Origin: Streptomyces sp. man185
GTDB taxonomy: Bacteria > Actinomycetota > Actinomycetes > Streptomycetales > Streptomycetaceae
Direction of reading: 5' to 3'
NCBI GenBank assembly: GCA_002551355.1
Contig: NTHE01000058.1
Span: 1 to 50,878, forward strand
DNA: 50,878 nt
Positions 15,860 to 25,012 of the stretch are shown here, piece after piece. The notes below the pieces were generated by a model that saw nothing but the letters and a program-made list of their open reading frames with translations, was not told the origin of the DNA and did not search any database. Both the position numbers and the translations under genes were made by a program. Position 1 is the stretch's first letter, and each line of letters opens with the position of its first letter.

Positions 15860-16865
15860 GGCAGGTCGGTCCACCCGTGGGCCGTACGCCGGTGGCCCCC
15901 CGATCGCAGGTGCCGGACCAGGGAGCGGTGCAGGGTCGTCCGCTGCGGCAGGCGGTCGAGGTCGGCCGTTACCGGCGGTGCGTGGAAGACGAACTCCAGC
16001 ACGTCGTCGTCGCCCGACGGGCGGGCCCCGAAGGTCGCGAAGCGCCGCTGGAACGCGAGGATGTCGGAGCCTTCCGGGAGGTGACCGGCGAGCTGCCGGT
16101 CCAGGAGCCAGGAGCTGCAGGTGGCGTGCCGGTGGCGTCCGCCGGGGAAGTGCCTGGCCTGGAACTCCCGGGCGGCGGCGAAGGAGGCGTCGCGGCCGGC
16201 CCGGTCGAGCGGACCGTCCTCGGGGATGTGCACCTGCAGGACCGGGTCCCCGTGGGCGAGGCCACTGGCAGCCGCCGCGTCCCCGCCCGAGGCGTCGGCG
16301 TCGAGGACGCCCCGCTCGAACTGGAGGCGGCCGAGCCGGTGCAGGGCGCCCCGGAAGTGGCGGACGATCCACCGCTGGCGGTCGAAGCGGCCGGTGCCGT
16401 GGCCGAGCCGGTACGTGGTCAGCTTCGCGCCGAGGTCGGCGAACGTGGCGGCGACGACGTCGTCCGGGATGCCGAGGCGGCGTTGCCGTTCCAGGGCGTG
16501 CGGGAGGGCCGGGACGAAGAGGTGGACGTAGAAGTAGCGGCCGGCGCTGCCGAGGGCGGCGGGCGCGGTCGGCCAGTCGGGCGCGGCCGACGGGGCGCCG
16601 GGCAGAGGTCGGCGTAGAGCTGCTGGTGGCAGCGGACGAGCGCGTCCCAGCGGGCGGGGTCGCGCCCGGGGTCCGGCAGACCGGCGGCCACTTCTTTCCG
16701 GTCAGGGCCGGGGACGGCCGGCAGGTCCATCCGTTCGGCCGGCTCCGTCCCGGTCGGCGGCGTCGGGTCGGTGACCGTGCTGACGGAGGGTTGTTCGCCG
16801 AGGCCGGCCAGCCACTGCCGTACGGCGGCTTCCGGGTCGGTGGGACGTTCCGCGTGCCCGGTCAT
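15856..16865 (-). pseudogene. Acyltransferase-domain protein, interrupted by a frameshift
   Basis: The start MTGHAERPTDPEAAVRQWLA (ATG 16865) reads in one frame to about QQLYADLCP. From about 16600 onward the coding frame changes: APSAAPDWPTAPAALGSAGR, YFYVHLFVPALPHAL, LQVHIPEDGPLD, SWLLDRQLAGHLPEGSDIL and LPQRTTLHRSLVRHL. The second part matches the Streptomyces GNAT-like acyltransferase family of about 330 residues. One base is missing near 16595-16605, in a GC-rich run. The gene overlaps its upstream neighbour by ATGA. Either the gene is dead or the base is a sequencing error; the neighbouring truncation favours real decay. Confidence 0.75.
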
Positions 16866-17480
16866 GCATGCGCCGCCCCGATGAGCTGGTGGCGGAGCCG
16901 GTCCAGCTCGCGGATGCTGTCGTCGAGGCCGCCCGGGCGGGACCTGAGGAGCCAGCAGGCGCGTTGCTCGGCGAGCAGCGGCTCGATCCGGCGCAGCAGG
17001 CGGCGCGCGTCGCCGGGTCGACCGCGTCGGCGTCGGGGACCCTGTCGGCGTCGGCCCGTACGGCGGCGCGGGCCCCGCAGCACGTCCAAAGCCAACTCCG
17101 CCAGCGCGACGGCGTGGTGGAGCTCGCGCCGCACCACATCGCCGTCGGCGGCGGTCGGATCGGCGGCGGCGAGGTCCTCGCGGCAGGCGGCGAGCGTCGC
17201 AGCGACCCGGTCCGTCGTCCCGGGCGTCGGAAGGGACGGCGGCGGGACGGCGGGGTCGGGGAAGAGGGCCCGGGCGATCGGCGAGGCGTTGAGCAGCGGC
17301 ACGTCCAGGTCCCGGTACACCCGGCCGAGCCGCGTCAGGACGCCGCCCATCAGGCGGGCCCGGTCCAGCAGGACGCGGTCGTCGAGCACGGCGGCGATGT
17401 CGAGGTCCCGGTTGGCCTCCAGGGACCAGCTCACCCCGCCGCCGAAGACGACCGGACCGTACGCCACCGACGGCGCGTCG
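16862..17480 (-). pseudogene. C-terminal stub of a glycoside-hydrolase-like protein
   Basis: On the minus strand the frame reads VAYGPVVFGGGVSWSLEANR, DLDIAAVLDDRVLLDRARLM, RLGRVYRDLDVPLLNASPIA, and ends LRHQLIGAAHA with its TGA overlapping the acyltransferase ATG. This resembles the end of the glycoside hydrolases that accompany such acyltransferases in Streptomyces, but the exact GH family is uncertain. There is no start. The frame meets a plus-strand permease stub near 17480. Between about 17000 and 17077 the coding signal moves to another frame and back (RAAVRADADRVPDADAVDP is the better frame), so extra indels are present. Confidence 0.6.
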
Positions 17481-17483
17481 CAA

Positions 17484-17785
17484 TGGCCGCTGCGGAGCTT
17501 CTTCCCGGTCGGCCTCAGGATGATCGCCCCGGCCATGTGACGATCTTCCTGTTCCGGCTCACCGCGATCTGGAACAACTTCGTCCTGCCGCTGGTGATGC
17601 TCTCCGACGAGTCGCTGTATCCGCTCAGCCTCGGCCTGTTCAGCTGGAACGCGGCCGCCCCCAGCAACGCCGAGTACTACCCGCTGATGGTGATCGGTTC
17701 GCTGCTGGCGCTGTTGCCGCTGGTGATCGCATTCCTGCTGCTCCAGCGGTACTGGCGGTCGGGGCTCACGGCGGGCAGCGTGAAG
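17484..17785 (+). pseudogene. C-terminal stub of a sugar ABC-transporter permease (MalG-like)
   Basis: The plus strand reads RSFFPVGLRMIAPAM in one frame and then, one base out of phase, VTIFLFRLTAIWNNFVLPLV, SLGLFSWNAAAPSNAEYYPL and FLLLQRYWRSGLTAGSVK. This is the classic C-terminal half of a carbohydrate ABC permease. The 'ATGTGACG' at 17535-17542 lacks one G that would join the two parts. The N-terminal part is missing. The usual stop after GSVK is also lost, and the frame runs open into the MHS transporter. Confidence 0.8.
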
Positions 17786-18010
17786 CAGGCGCGCCGCCGG
17801 CCTCCGGCCCGGACCCCTCACCCGTGCGCACCGCCCAGGGGGCCGGGTCCGGGCGGCGGGGCCAGAATCGGAGGCGCTGAGCTCCGGGACGCCCCGTGCC
17901 CCACCGCGGCGGTCGTCCTCGCGGGCGGAGAGGGCGGACCGATGGCCGGCGGACCTGCACGCCGGGGGCGTACCCCCCGGCGCGAACGTGACAACGTGGC
18001 CGTGGAGCGC

Positions 18011-19525
18011 ATGGTCCGCACCCTCATCCGACGGCGGAAGAATTCGTTCCGCGAGGACGATGTCACCGTCACCGATCCGCCGAAGGTCCGGCGCGCCGTC
18101 ACGGCGGCGGCCCTCGGCAACACCATGGAGTGGTTCGACTTCGGGGTCTACGCCTATCTGGCCGGGACGCTCGGCAAGGTCTTCTTCCCCTCCAGCTCGC
18201 CGGGCGCCCAGGTGGTGTCGACGTTCGCGACGTTCGCGGCGGCCTTCCTGGTGCGTCCGCTGGGCGGGCTGGTCTTCGGACCGCTGGGCGACCGGGTGGG
18301 ACGGCAGAAGGTCCTCGCGCTCACGATGATCATGATGGCGGCGAGCACCTTCGCCGTCGGCTTCCTGCCCACGTACGCGGCGGTCGGCTTCGCGGCCCCG
18401 CTGCTGCTCCTGGTCTGCCGCCTGGTGCAGGGGTTCTCCACCGGCGGGGAGTACGCGGGCGCCACCACGTACATCGCGGAGTACGCCCCCGACAAGCGGC
18501 GCGGGTTCCTCGGCAGCTGGCTCGACTTCGGTACCTTCGTCGGCTATTCGCTGGGCTCGGGTCTGGTCACCGTGCTCACCGCCGTCCTGGGCACGGACGG
18601 GATGACGGACTGGGGCTGGCGTATCCCGTTCTTCGTCGCGGGCCCGATGGGCATCATCGGGCTGTACATGCGGCTGAAGCTGGAGGAGACGCCCGCCTTC
18701 CAGAAGGAGGAGGCGTACCAGGCCGCCGAGTCGCGCTCCGGATCCGGATCCGGGGACGATCCCGTCGAGGAGGCCCGGCAGTCGGGCAAGGGACGGCTCA
18801 AGGAGATCTTCACGAAGCACTGGGAGGCCGTGCTCATCTGCATGGGTCTGGTGCTGCTGTACAACGTCACCAACTACATGGTGACGTCCTATCTCCCCAC
18901 GTACATGTCCTCCACCCTCGGCGAACCGGAGACCGCCTCGCAGCTGCTGGTGCTCGGCACGATGCTGCTGGTGGTGCTGCTCATCACCACCGTGGGCCGG
19001 ACCTCGGACCGGTGGGGCCGCAGACCCGTGTTCATGGCGGGCAGTCTGGCGCTGATCGCACTGTCCGGGCCCGCCTTCCTGCTGATCCGGCAGGGCGGGA
19101 TCCTGCTGCCGGCACTGGGGTGCGCGGTGCTCGGTCTGCTGCTGGTCTGCTTCGCGGGGACGGCGGCCTCGACGCTGCCCGCGCTGTTCCCGACCCGGCT
19201 GCGGTACGGGGCCCTGTCGATCGCCTTCAACATCTCGGTGTCGCTGTTCGGCGGTACGACCCCGCTGTTCGTCTCGGGTCTGGTGGAGGCCACGGGGAAC
19301 GAGATGGTGCCCGCGTACTACCTGATGGTGGCCGGGGTGATCGGTCTTGTGGCCACGTTCTTCCTGCACGAGACCGCGGGCCGGCCGCTGCGCGGTTCGG
19401 GCCCGATGGTGGAGACGCCCGAGCAAGCCCGTGAGCTGGTGGCGCGGAGCCGGACGGCGGCGGGCCGCCAGGCGCGCGACGTGTGGCTGCGGGTGCGGAA
19501 CCTGTGGCGGGGTCCGCCGCACTGA
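18011..19525 (+). CDS. MFS transporter, metabolite:H+ symporter (ProP-like) family
   Basis: The 504-residue protein has the MHS-type opening AALGNTMEWFDFGVYAYLAG and the conserved loop PLGDRVGRQKVLALTMIMM. It continues with RLVQGFSTGGEYAGATTYIA and about twelve transmembrane helices. The C-terminal tail is basic. Family members import compatible solutes such as proline or betaine, or organic acids; this one is closest in pattern to ProP-like proteins. ATG 18011 is preceded by a close GGAG; GTG codons at 17999 and 18005 are alternatives. The frame upstream is open only because a decayed permease precedes it. Confidence 0.9.
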   Translation: MVRTLIRRRKNSFREDDVTVTDPPKVRRAVTAAALGNTMEWFDFGVYAYLAGTLGKVFFPSSSPGAQVVSTFATFAAAFLVRPLGGLVFGPLGDRVGRQKVLALTMIMMAASTFAVGFLPTYAAVGFAAPLLLLVCRLVQGFSTGGEYAGATTYIAEYAPDKRRGFLGSWLDFGTFVGYSLGSGLVTVLTAVLGTDGMTDWGWRIPFFVAGPMGIIGLYMRLKLEETPAFQKEEAYQAAESRSGSGSGDDPVEEARQSGKGRLKEIFTKHWEAVLICMGLVLLYNVTNYMVTSYLPTYMSSTLGEPETASQLLVLGTMLLVVLLITTVGRTSDRWGRRPVFMAGSLALIALSGPAFLLIRQGGILLPALGCAVLGLLLVCFAGTAASTLPALFPTRLRYGALSIAFNISVSLFGGTTPLFVSGLVEATGNEMVPAYYLMVAGVIGLVATFFLHETAGRPLRGSGPMVETPEQARELVARSRTAAGRQARDVWLRVRNLWRGPPH

Positions 19526-19538
19526 GGGCGTGCGCCGG

Positions 19539-19576
19539 GCGCGTACGCGTACGAGCGTCTGCGATCGCGTACGCGC
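19539..19576. terminator. Convergent hairpin between MHS transporter and 5'-nucleotidase
   Basis: GCGCGTACGCG at 19539-19549 pairs perfectly with CGCGTACGCGC at 19566-19576, with a 16-base loop. It lies between two convergent stop codons and touches the nucleotidase stop. Confidence 0.7.
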
Positions 19577-20530
19577 TCAGGCGTCCGGGGCCGCGGGGCC
19601 CGTCGGCTCGTTGAGCTTGCCGAACGGCACGTGCACGCTCGGGGTGGTCCGCGAGGTGCTCTCCAGATGCCCCTGCTGGTCGTCGAAGAAGATGTGCGGC
19701 TTCAGGATGCCCATGATCCGGCCCTTGTCGATGCCGCCGAGGAAGAACGCGTCGTTGACGGTCACGCCCCACCCCTTGAGGCTCTGCACCGCCCTCTCGT
19801 GCGCGGGCGCGTTGCGCGCCGTGACGATGGAGACGTGCAGGCGGATGCGGTAGTCGGGGTCCTTCCGGCGCTCGTGCTCCTCCCGCTGCTGGATCCGGTT
19901 CACGTTCGCCAGGAAGTCCCGCAGCGGCCCGGCGTCGTGCGGGACGGCGGCGTTGGTGACCTCGTGGGCGCGGAACTTCTCGATCCCGCCCTCCTGGAAC
20001 ACCTGCTCCGACGCGTCCGTGGCGAGCACCCCGTCGAAGTCGAAGGAGATCCGCAGGTCGTGGTCGTCCGCGTCGTCCTCGTAGGGAGCGCCCAGGACGT
20101 GCCCGGCGGGCAGTCCGGCGGCGACCGCCTCCCGGACGTCCCCCTCGTGCGCCGACAGGAACAGGGACATGTTGAGGGCGGGCATGAACCGGTGGGGCGA
20201 GCGGCCCTGCATGAAGATGGCCCGGCTGATGGGCAGACCGTGGCTCTCTATGGAGCGCATGACCCGCAGCCCGGTGTCGGGGTCGTTGCGGGACAGGACG
20301 ATGACCTCGACCAGGGGGTCGTTCACCTCGCCGAGGTCGTTCAGCGACAGCAGCCGGCGGATGAAGGGGAACGCGGCCCCCGGACCGAGCCGGTCGCCCA
20401 CGTGCTTCTCCTGGTAGGCGCGGTAGCTCTCCTCGCCCTGCTCCCGGAAGACGGCGTCCGACTCGGTCAGGTCGAAGAGAGCGCTGGACGCGATCCCGAT
20501 CACCAGCCGGTCGGCGAGTTCGTAGTGCAC
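19577..20530 (-). CDS. Cytosolic 5'-nucleotidase (NT5C1-like)
   Basis: The 317-residue protein resembles cytosolic 5'-nucleotidase I. It contains LVIGIASSALFDLTESDAVF, VEVIVLSRNDPDTGLRVM, RISFDFDGVLATDASEQVF (HAD-like catalytic DFDG), HVSIVTARNAPAHERAV, and GIDKGRIMGILKPHIFFDDQ. It would hydrolyse nucleoside monophosphates such as AMP in the cytoplasm. The GTG at 20530 has GGAGGA upstream. It is divergent from the ceramidase gene. The pairing is not known to be functional. Confidence 0.87.
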   Translation of the reverse strand: MHYELADRLVIGIASSALFDLTESDAVFREQGEESYRAYQEKHVGDRLGPGAAFPFIRRLLSLNDLGEVNDPLVEVIVLSRNDPDTGLRVMRSIESHGLPISRAIFMQGRSPHRFMPALNMSLFLSAHEGDVREAVAAGLPAGHVLGAPYEDDADDHDLRISFDFDGVLATDASEQVFQEGGIEKFRAHEVTNAAVPHDAGPLRDFLANVNRIQQREEHERRKDPDYRIRLHVSIVTARNAPAHERAVQSLKGWGVTVNDAFFLGGIDKGRIMGILKPHIFFDDQQGHLESTSRTTPSVHVPFGKLNEPTGPAAPDA

Positions 20531-20616
20531 GGCGATTCCTCCGGTCAGCCCTCTGCTGATGCGCCCCCACTATCGCACCGCCGCACGGCTGTTCCCCCAT
20601 GGGCCGAGTTCTTCTT

Positions 20617-20628
20617 TACTGGCCGGTA
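20617..20628. promoter_or_regulatory. Operator-like near-palindrome TACTGGCCGGTA
   Basis: The 12-mer in TTTACTGGCCGGTAGA lies in the 214-base divergent region between the nucleotidase and ceramidase genes, in a local AT-richer patch. Its arms TAC..GTA around GGCC resemble TetR-type operators. No regulator gene is adjacent. Confidence 0.35.
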
Positions 20629-20744
20629 GACATCTATGCGGCGCAGGTCACACTCCTCTACCGTCGGGGCACTGTCCCGGCCTCTCCACGTCGGTGAGCC
20701 GCCGACCGGGCCCGGGCACGCCGTCTCCCGCCCCAGGAGGTTCC

Positions 20745-22805
20745 ATGCCACCCCCCACCGTCCGCCGATACCGGCGCAGGCTCCCCGTCGCGGTGCTCGC
20801 CGCCGTCCTCGGAGCGGTCACCCTCGGCGCCCCCTCCCCCGCGTCCGCGTCGGACACCGCCGAGGACGGGGACTACCTCGTCGGGCGCGGCATCGCCGAT
20901 GTCACGGGCGAGGCCGCCGAGACGGGGATGATGGGCTACTCCAGCTTCGACCAGAAGACCTCGGGCATCCACCAGCGGCAGCGGTCGCGCGCCTTCGTCG
21001 TCGTCGACCGGGCGAGCGGCAAGCGCGTGGTGTATGTCAACGCGGACCTGGCGATGATCTTCCAGTCCGTCCGGCAGGGCGTCATGGCCCGGCTGAAGGA
21101 GCGTTACGGCAGCCTGTACGGCGAGGAGAACGTCCTGCTGTCGGCCACCCACACCCACTCGGGGCCCGGCGGCTACTCCCACAACGTCGCCTACAACCTC
21201 TCCGTGCTCGGCTTCCAGAAGGAGACCTACCGGGCGATCGTCGACGGCATCACCGAGTCCGTGGCCGAGGCGCACGAGGACCTGAGGCCCGGCGCGATGA
21301 GCCTGGGCACCGGCGCCCTCACCAACGCCAGCGTCAACCGCTCCCGGGAGGCGTTCGACCGCAATCCGGCGGCCGACCGGGCAGCCTTCCCCGACGCGAT
21401 CGACCCGGCGATGACCGTGCTGCGCTTCAGGCAGGGCGAGAAGGACGCGGGCGCGATCAGCTGGTTCGCCACCCACAACACCTCGATCACCAACAAGAAC
21501 ACGCTGATCAGCCCCGACAACAAGGGCTACGCCTCCTACGCCTGGGAGCACGACCACGAGGGCGTCCGCTATCTCGACGACACCCCTGGCTTCGTCGCGG
21601 CCTTCCCCAACACCAACGCGGGCGACATGTCGCCGAACCTCAACCTGAAGCCCGGCTCCGGGCCCACGGAGGACGAGTTCGAGAACGCGCGCATCATCGG
21701 CGAGCGCCAGCTCGACAAGGCCCGCGAGATCTACGACGACGCGCGGCCCATCGCCGGAGGGGTGGACTCCCGGCTCGCCTACGTCGACATGGAGAACGTG
21801 ACCGTACGTCCGGAGTACACCCCGGACGGCAAGGAGCACCGCACCTGTCCCGCCGTCGTGGGCGCGTCCACGCTCGCGGGCAGCGTCGAGGACGGCCCGG
21901 CCATCCCCCTCTTCGAGGAGGGCATGCGCACCCCGATCGCCCCCATCCTCGAAGCGCTGCGCATCGACACCCCGTCCTGGCTCCAGTCCTGCCAGTACCC
22001 GAAGGCGAGCCTGATCCCCACGGGCCTGCTGAGCAACGTCCACCCGGTCACCCCGAAGCGGCTCCCCCTGCAGATCATGAAGATCGGCGAGCTGCACCTG
22101 GTGGCCGCCCCGGGCGAGTTCACGATCGCCTCCGGCCTTCGCGTGCGCCGCACGGTGGCCGAGCGGTTGGGCGTGCCGCTGGACCGCGTCCTGCTCCAGG
22201 GGTACGCCAACGCCTACAGCCAGTACGCCACGACGCCGGAGGAGTACGACACCCAGAACTACGAGGGCGGCTCCACGCTGTACGGCCGCTACACCCTGCC
22301 CGCCTACCAGCAGGAGTACGCCCGGATCGCCGAGTCCCTGCGGGAGGGCACTGCCCTGGACCGGGGCACGGCGCCGCCGGACGAGTCGGGGAGGCAGTTC
22401 ACCTTCCAGACGGGGGTCGTGTACGACAACCCGCCCGCGGGCAAGGCGTTCGGCGCGGTCCTGAAGGGGCCGGAGAGCGCGTACGCGCGCGGCTCCACCG
22501 CCACCGTCGAGTTCGCCACCGGCCACCCGAAGAACAACGTCCGCAGGGGCTCCACCTTCCTGGAGGTGCAGCGGCTGGAGAACGGCAGCTGGCAGCGGGT
22601 GCTGGACGACGGTGACTGGGAGACCACCTACCGCTGGACCCGGCTCAACGGCCTGACCGGCACCTCGAAGGCGACGATCACCTGGGACGTCGCCGCGGAC
22701 ACCGCACCCGGCACCTACCGGATCGTCCACCACGGCGACGCCAGGAGCCTGCTCGGGAAGATCACGCCGTTCACCGGGGCGACGGGAAGCTTCACCGTGA
22801 ACTAG
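20745..22805 (+). CDS. Secreted neutral/alkaline ceramidase
   Basis: The 686-residue protein has a signal peptide (basic RRYRRR, then VAVLAAVLGAVTLG, cleavage after ASA). It continues as a neutral ceramidase: GRGIADVTGEAAETGMMGY, THTHSGPGGYSH (zinc histidines), WFATHNTSITNKNTLISPDN (catalytic Ser region) and NTNAGDMSPN. The C-terminal 150 residues form the immunoglobulin-like domain of this family. It cleaves the amide bond of ceramides outside the cell. AGGAGG precedes ATG 20745 by five bases. Length is typical. It may act on host or environmental sphingolipids; Streptomyces itself makes little of these. Confidence 0.93.
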   Translation: MPPPTVRRYRRRLPVAVLAAVLGAVTLGAPSPASASDTAEDGDYLVGRGIADVTGEAAETGMMGYSSFDQKTSGIHQRQRSRAFVVVDRASGKRVVYVNADLAMIFQSVRQGVMARLKERYGSLYGEENVLLSATHTHSGPGGYSHNVAYNLSVLGFQKETYRAIVDGITESVAEAHEDLRPGAMSLGTGALTNASVNRSREAFDRNPAADRAAFPDAIDPAMTVLRFRQGEKDAGAISWFATHNTSITNKNTLISPDNKGYASYAWEHDHEGVRYLDDTPGFVAAFPNTNAGDMSPNLNLKPGSGPTEDEFENARIIGERQLDKAREIYDDARPIAGGVDSRLAYVDMENVTVRPEYTPDGKEHRTCPAVVGASTLAGSVEDGPAIPLFEEGMRTPIAPILEALRIDTPSWLQSCQYPKASLIPTGLLSNVHPVTPKRLPLQIMKIGELHLVAAPGEFTIASGLRVRRTVAERLGVPLDRVLLQGYANAYSQYATTPEEYDTQNYEGGSTLYGRYTLPAYQQEYARIAESLREGTALDRGTAPPDESGRQFTFQTGVVYDNPPAGKAFGAVLKGPESAYARGSTATVEFATGHPKNNVRRGSTFLEVQRLENGSWQRVLDDGDWETTYRWTRLNGLTGTSKATITWDVAADTAPGTYRIVHHGDARSLLGKITPFTGATGSFTVN

Positions 22806-22809
22806 AGGT

Positions 22810-23292
22810 TCAGGTCGTGCGCGGGGTGGGCTGGAACCAGGCGGGGCCCTCGGTGAGGGCCTGCTTGATCCGGAACAGGGCGAACTCGCCGAGCGGCGGG
22901 AGCCCGTCCAGCGGGAACCAGCCCACCTCCAGCGACTCGTCGTCGTTGACCCGCGCCTCGCCACCGGTCGCCCGGCAGCGGAAGGTGACGTCCAGGTACT
23001 GGCAGCGGTCGCCGTTGGCATACTGCACGGGCTCCAGCGCCTGCGTGAGCACCACCCGCTCGGCCACGCAGTGCACGCCCGTCTCCTCCAGCACCTCGCG
23101 CTCCGCCGTCGCCGCCGGCTCCTCCCCCGGTTCGGAGATCCCGCCGATGACCGACCACTTCCCCGTGTCCGCGCGCCGCCCGAGCAGTACCCGGCCCTCG
23201 TCGTCGAGGACGATGGCCGTCACCCCGGGCAGCAGAAGCAGCTGGTGCCCGGCGGTGGCGCGGATGTCACGAATGAAGTCGGGAGTAGCCAT
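22810..23292 (-). CDS. Nudix hydrolase
   Basis: The 160-residue protein has a complete Nudix box with Gly51, Glu57, Arg65-Glu66, Glu69-Glu70 and Gly72 in the order GX5EX7REUXEEXGU. The first strand reads LLLLPGVTAIVLDDEGRVLL. It would cleave a nucleoside diphosphate linked to another group; the substrate is not predictable. It starts 30 bases downstream of the Lnt stop on the same strand and may be co-transcribed. It converges on the ceramidase gene with four bases between stops. Confidence 0.9.
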   Translation of the reverse strand: MATPDFIRDIRATAGHQLLLLPGVTAIVLDDEGRVLLGRRADTGKWSVIGGISEPGEEPAATAEREVLEETGVHCVAERVVLTQALEPVQYANGDRCQYLDVTFRCRATGGEARVNDDESLEVGWFPLDGLPPLGEFALFRIKQALTEGPAWFQPTPRTT

Positions 23293-23322
23293 GGATCCGA
23301 GCCTACGTGGCCGGATCAGGTG

Positions 23323-24927
23323 CTATCGCGCGGTCCCTCCGGCCCGGCGTGCCCGGACCGCCGAGACACTCACCCAGCCCAGGCCCGCCAGGGCCAGCAG
23401 CGCGATGACGCCCTCGGGCAGGGGGCCCATCCGGGTGGCGGGGGTGAGCGAGGAGCGCAGCGGGACCTCGTCCACGAGGGCGTCGGGGGTGAACATCCCG
23501 CTCTTCTCGACGATCGTGCCGTCGGGCCGGATGACCGCGCTGACCCCGCTGGTGACGGGGACGACGACGGACCGGCCGTGTTCGACGGCCCGCACCTGGG
23601 ACATGGCCAGCTGCTGATAGGTCATCTCGCTGCGGCCGAACGTCGCGTTGTTGCTCGGCACGGCGATCATCTGGCCGCCGTGGGTGACCGTGTCGCGTAC
23701 GGCGTCGTCGAAGGCGGCCTCGTAACAGGTCACGAGCCCCACCTTCGTTCCCGCGAGGTCGAAGACGCCCACCTCGGTGCCGGGGACGAACTCGCGCTGC
23801 ACCCGGTCGACGTCCTCGCTGAAGAAGCGGGCGACCGTGCGCATCGGCATGTACTCGCCGAACGGCTGGATGTGCCGCTTGTCGTAGGTGTCGACGGGAC
23901 CCTTGTCCGGTTCCCACTCGATCAGGGTGTTGCGGAGGCTGTCGGAGCCCTTCTCGACCACCGAGCCGACGACCGTGGGGGCGTCGATCGCCTTGACCGC
24001 GTCGTCGATGACCTGGCGGGCGTCCGCGTTGAGGTAGGGGTCGAGATCGGAGGAGTTCTCCGGCCACAGCACGAAGTCGGGCTGCTTCTCCTTGCCCGCC
24101 TTCACCTCCTCGGCCAGTTGCGTGGTGCGCCGGGCGTGGTTGTCGAGGACGGCGCGGCGCTGGGCGTTGAAGTCGAGGCCGAGGCGCGGCACGTTGCCCT
24201 GGATCGCGGCGACGGTCGCTGTGCCGTTCTCCGCCGAGTCGTCGACCAGGGGCAGCGCGGCGAGGGCCCCGGCGATCGGTACGAGGATGCTCGCGGCGGC
24301 CCCGGCGACGGCCGCGCGGGGGACCTTCCCGGTGCTCCGGTACGCCATGACCTGCCGCACCGCCTCGTAGAGGCCGAAGCCGCACAGCACGACGGCGAAG
24401 GAGAGCAGCGGGGTGCCGCCGAGCGCGGCGAGCGGCAGGAAGGCGCTCTCGGACTGGCCGAAGGCGATCTTGCCCCAGGGGAAGCCGCCGAACGGGATCC
24501 GGGCGCGGACCGCCTCGTCCAGCGTCCAGACCGCGGCCGCCCAGACGGGCCAGTACGCGAGGCGGCTCACCGCGGCGATCCCGAGACACCCCACGGCGAT
24601 GAAGAGCGCCTCCGCGACGGCCAGGGCCAGCCACGGCACCGGGCCGACGTCCTCACCGGTCCAGTGCAGCAGCGGCAGCATGAAGCCCAGGCCCGACAGG
24701 AGGCCGAGGCCGAAGGCGGCCCGGAGCCGACGCCCGTGCAGCACCCAGCCGAGCAGCGCGAACCCGGGCAGCACGAGCCACCACACGGTCCGGGGCGGGA
24801 AGCTCGCGTAGAGCAGGAGCCCGGACAGCACGGCGGCGGCCGGGCGCAGGAGCCGCGACAGCAGCCCGGCGGCCCGAGGTGCTGCGGCGGGCGGCGGATC
24901 GTCTACGGGGGTCATGGTGGCGCTCAC
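23323..24927 (-). CDS. lnt: Apolipoprotein N-acyltransferase
   Basis: The 534-residue protein has an N-terminal membrane region of several helices (SGLLLYASFPPRTVWWLVLP and following). A nitrilase-fold domain then faces outward. The catalytic triad is Glu290 in LWPENSSD, Lys350 in TYDKRHIQPFGEY and Cys401 in VTCYEAAFDD, and all three are present. It transfers a third acyl chain to the N-terminus of lipoproteins. A last membrane helix near the C-terminus anchors the domain. The start is GTG 24927, with ATG 24915 as an alternative; neither has a clear ribosome binding site. Streptomyces often has two Lnt paralogues, and which one this is cannot be told. Confidence 0.9.
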   Translation of the reverse strand: MSATMTPVDDPPPAAAPRAAGLLSRLLRPAAAVLSGLLLYASFPPRTVWWLVLPGFALLGWVLHGRRLRAAFGLGLLSGLGFMLPLLHWTGEDVGPVPWLALAVAEALFIAVGCLGIAAVSRLAYWPVWAAAVWTLDEAVRARIPFGGFPWGKIAFGQSESAFLPLAALGGTPLLSFAVVLCGFGLYEAVRQVMAYRSTGKVPRAAVAGAAASILVPIAGALAALPLVDDSAENGTATVAAIQGNVPRLGLDFNAQRRAVLDNHARRTTQLAEEVKAGKEKQPDFVLWPENSSDLDPYLNADARQVIDDAVKAIDAPTVVGSVVEKGSDSLRNTLIEWEPDKGPVDTYDKRHIQPFGEYMPMRTVARFFSEDVDRVQREFVPGTEVGVFDLAGTKVGLVTCYEAAFDDAVRDTVTHGGQMIAVPSNNATFGRSEMTYQQLAMSQVRAVEHGRSVVVPVTSGVSAVIRPDGTIVEKSGMFTPDALVDEVPLRSSLTPATRMGPLPEGVIALLALAGLGWVSVSAVRARRAGGTAR

Positions 24928-25012
24928 CCGGCGGAGTCTACGGTGGACGGCTGTGAGCGGCGGCGTTGACCTGCACGGGGCCGGGACGCAGGCGGCTCGC
25001 CGCCGGGGAGAC

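Noticed and set aside
16862..19522. 886-codon minus-strand frame opposite the MHS transporter
   Set aside because: It is an antisense shadow of the transporter; only the hydrolase-like stub at its left end matches a protein family.
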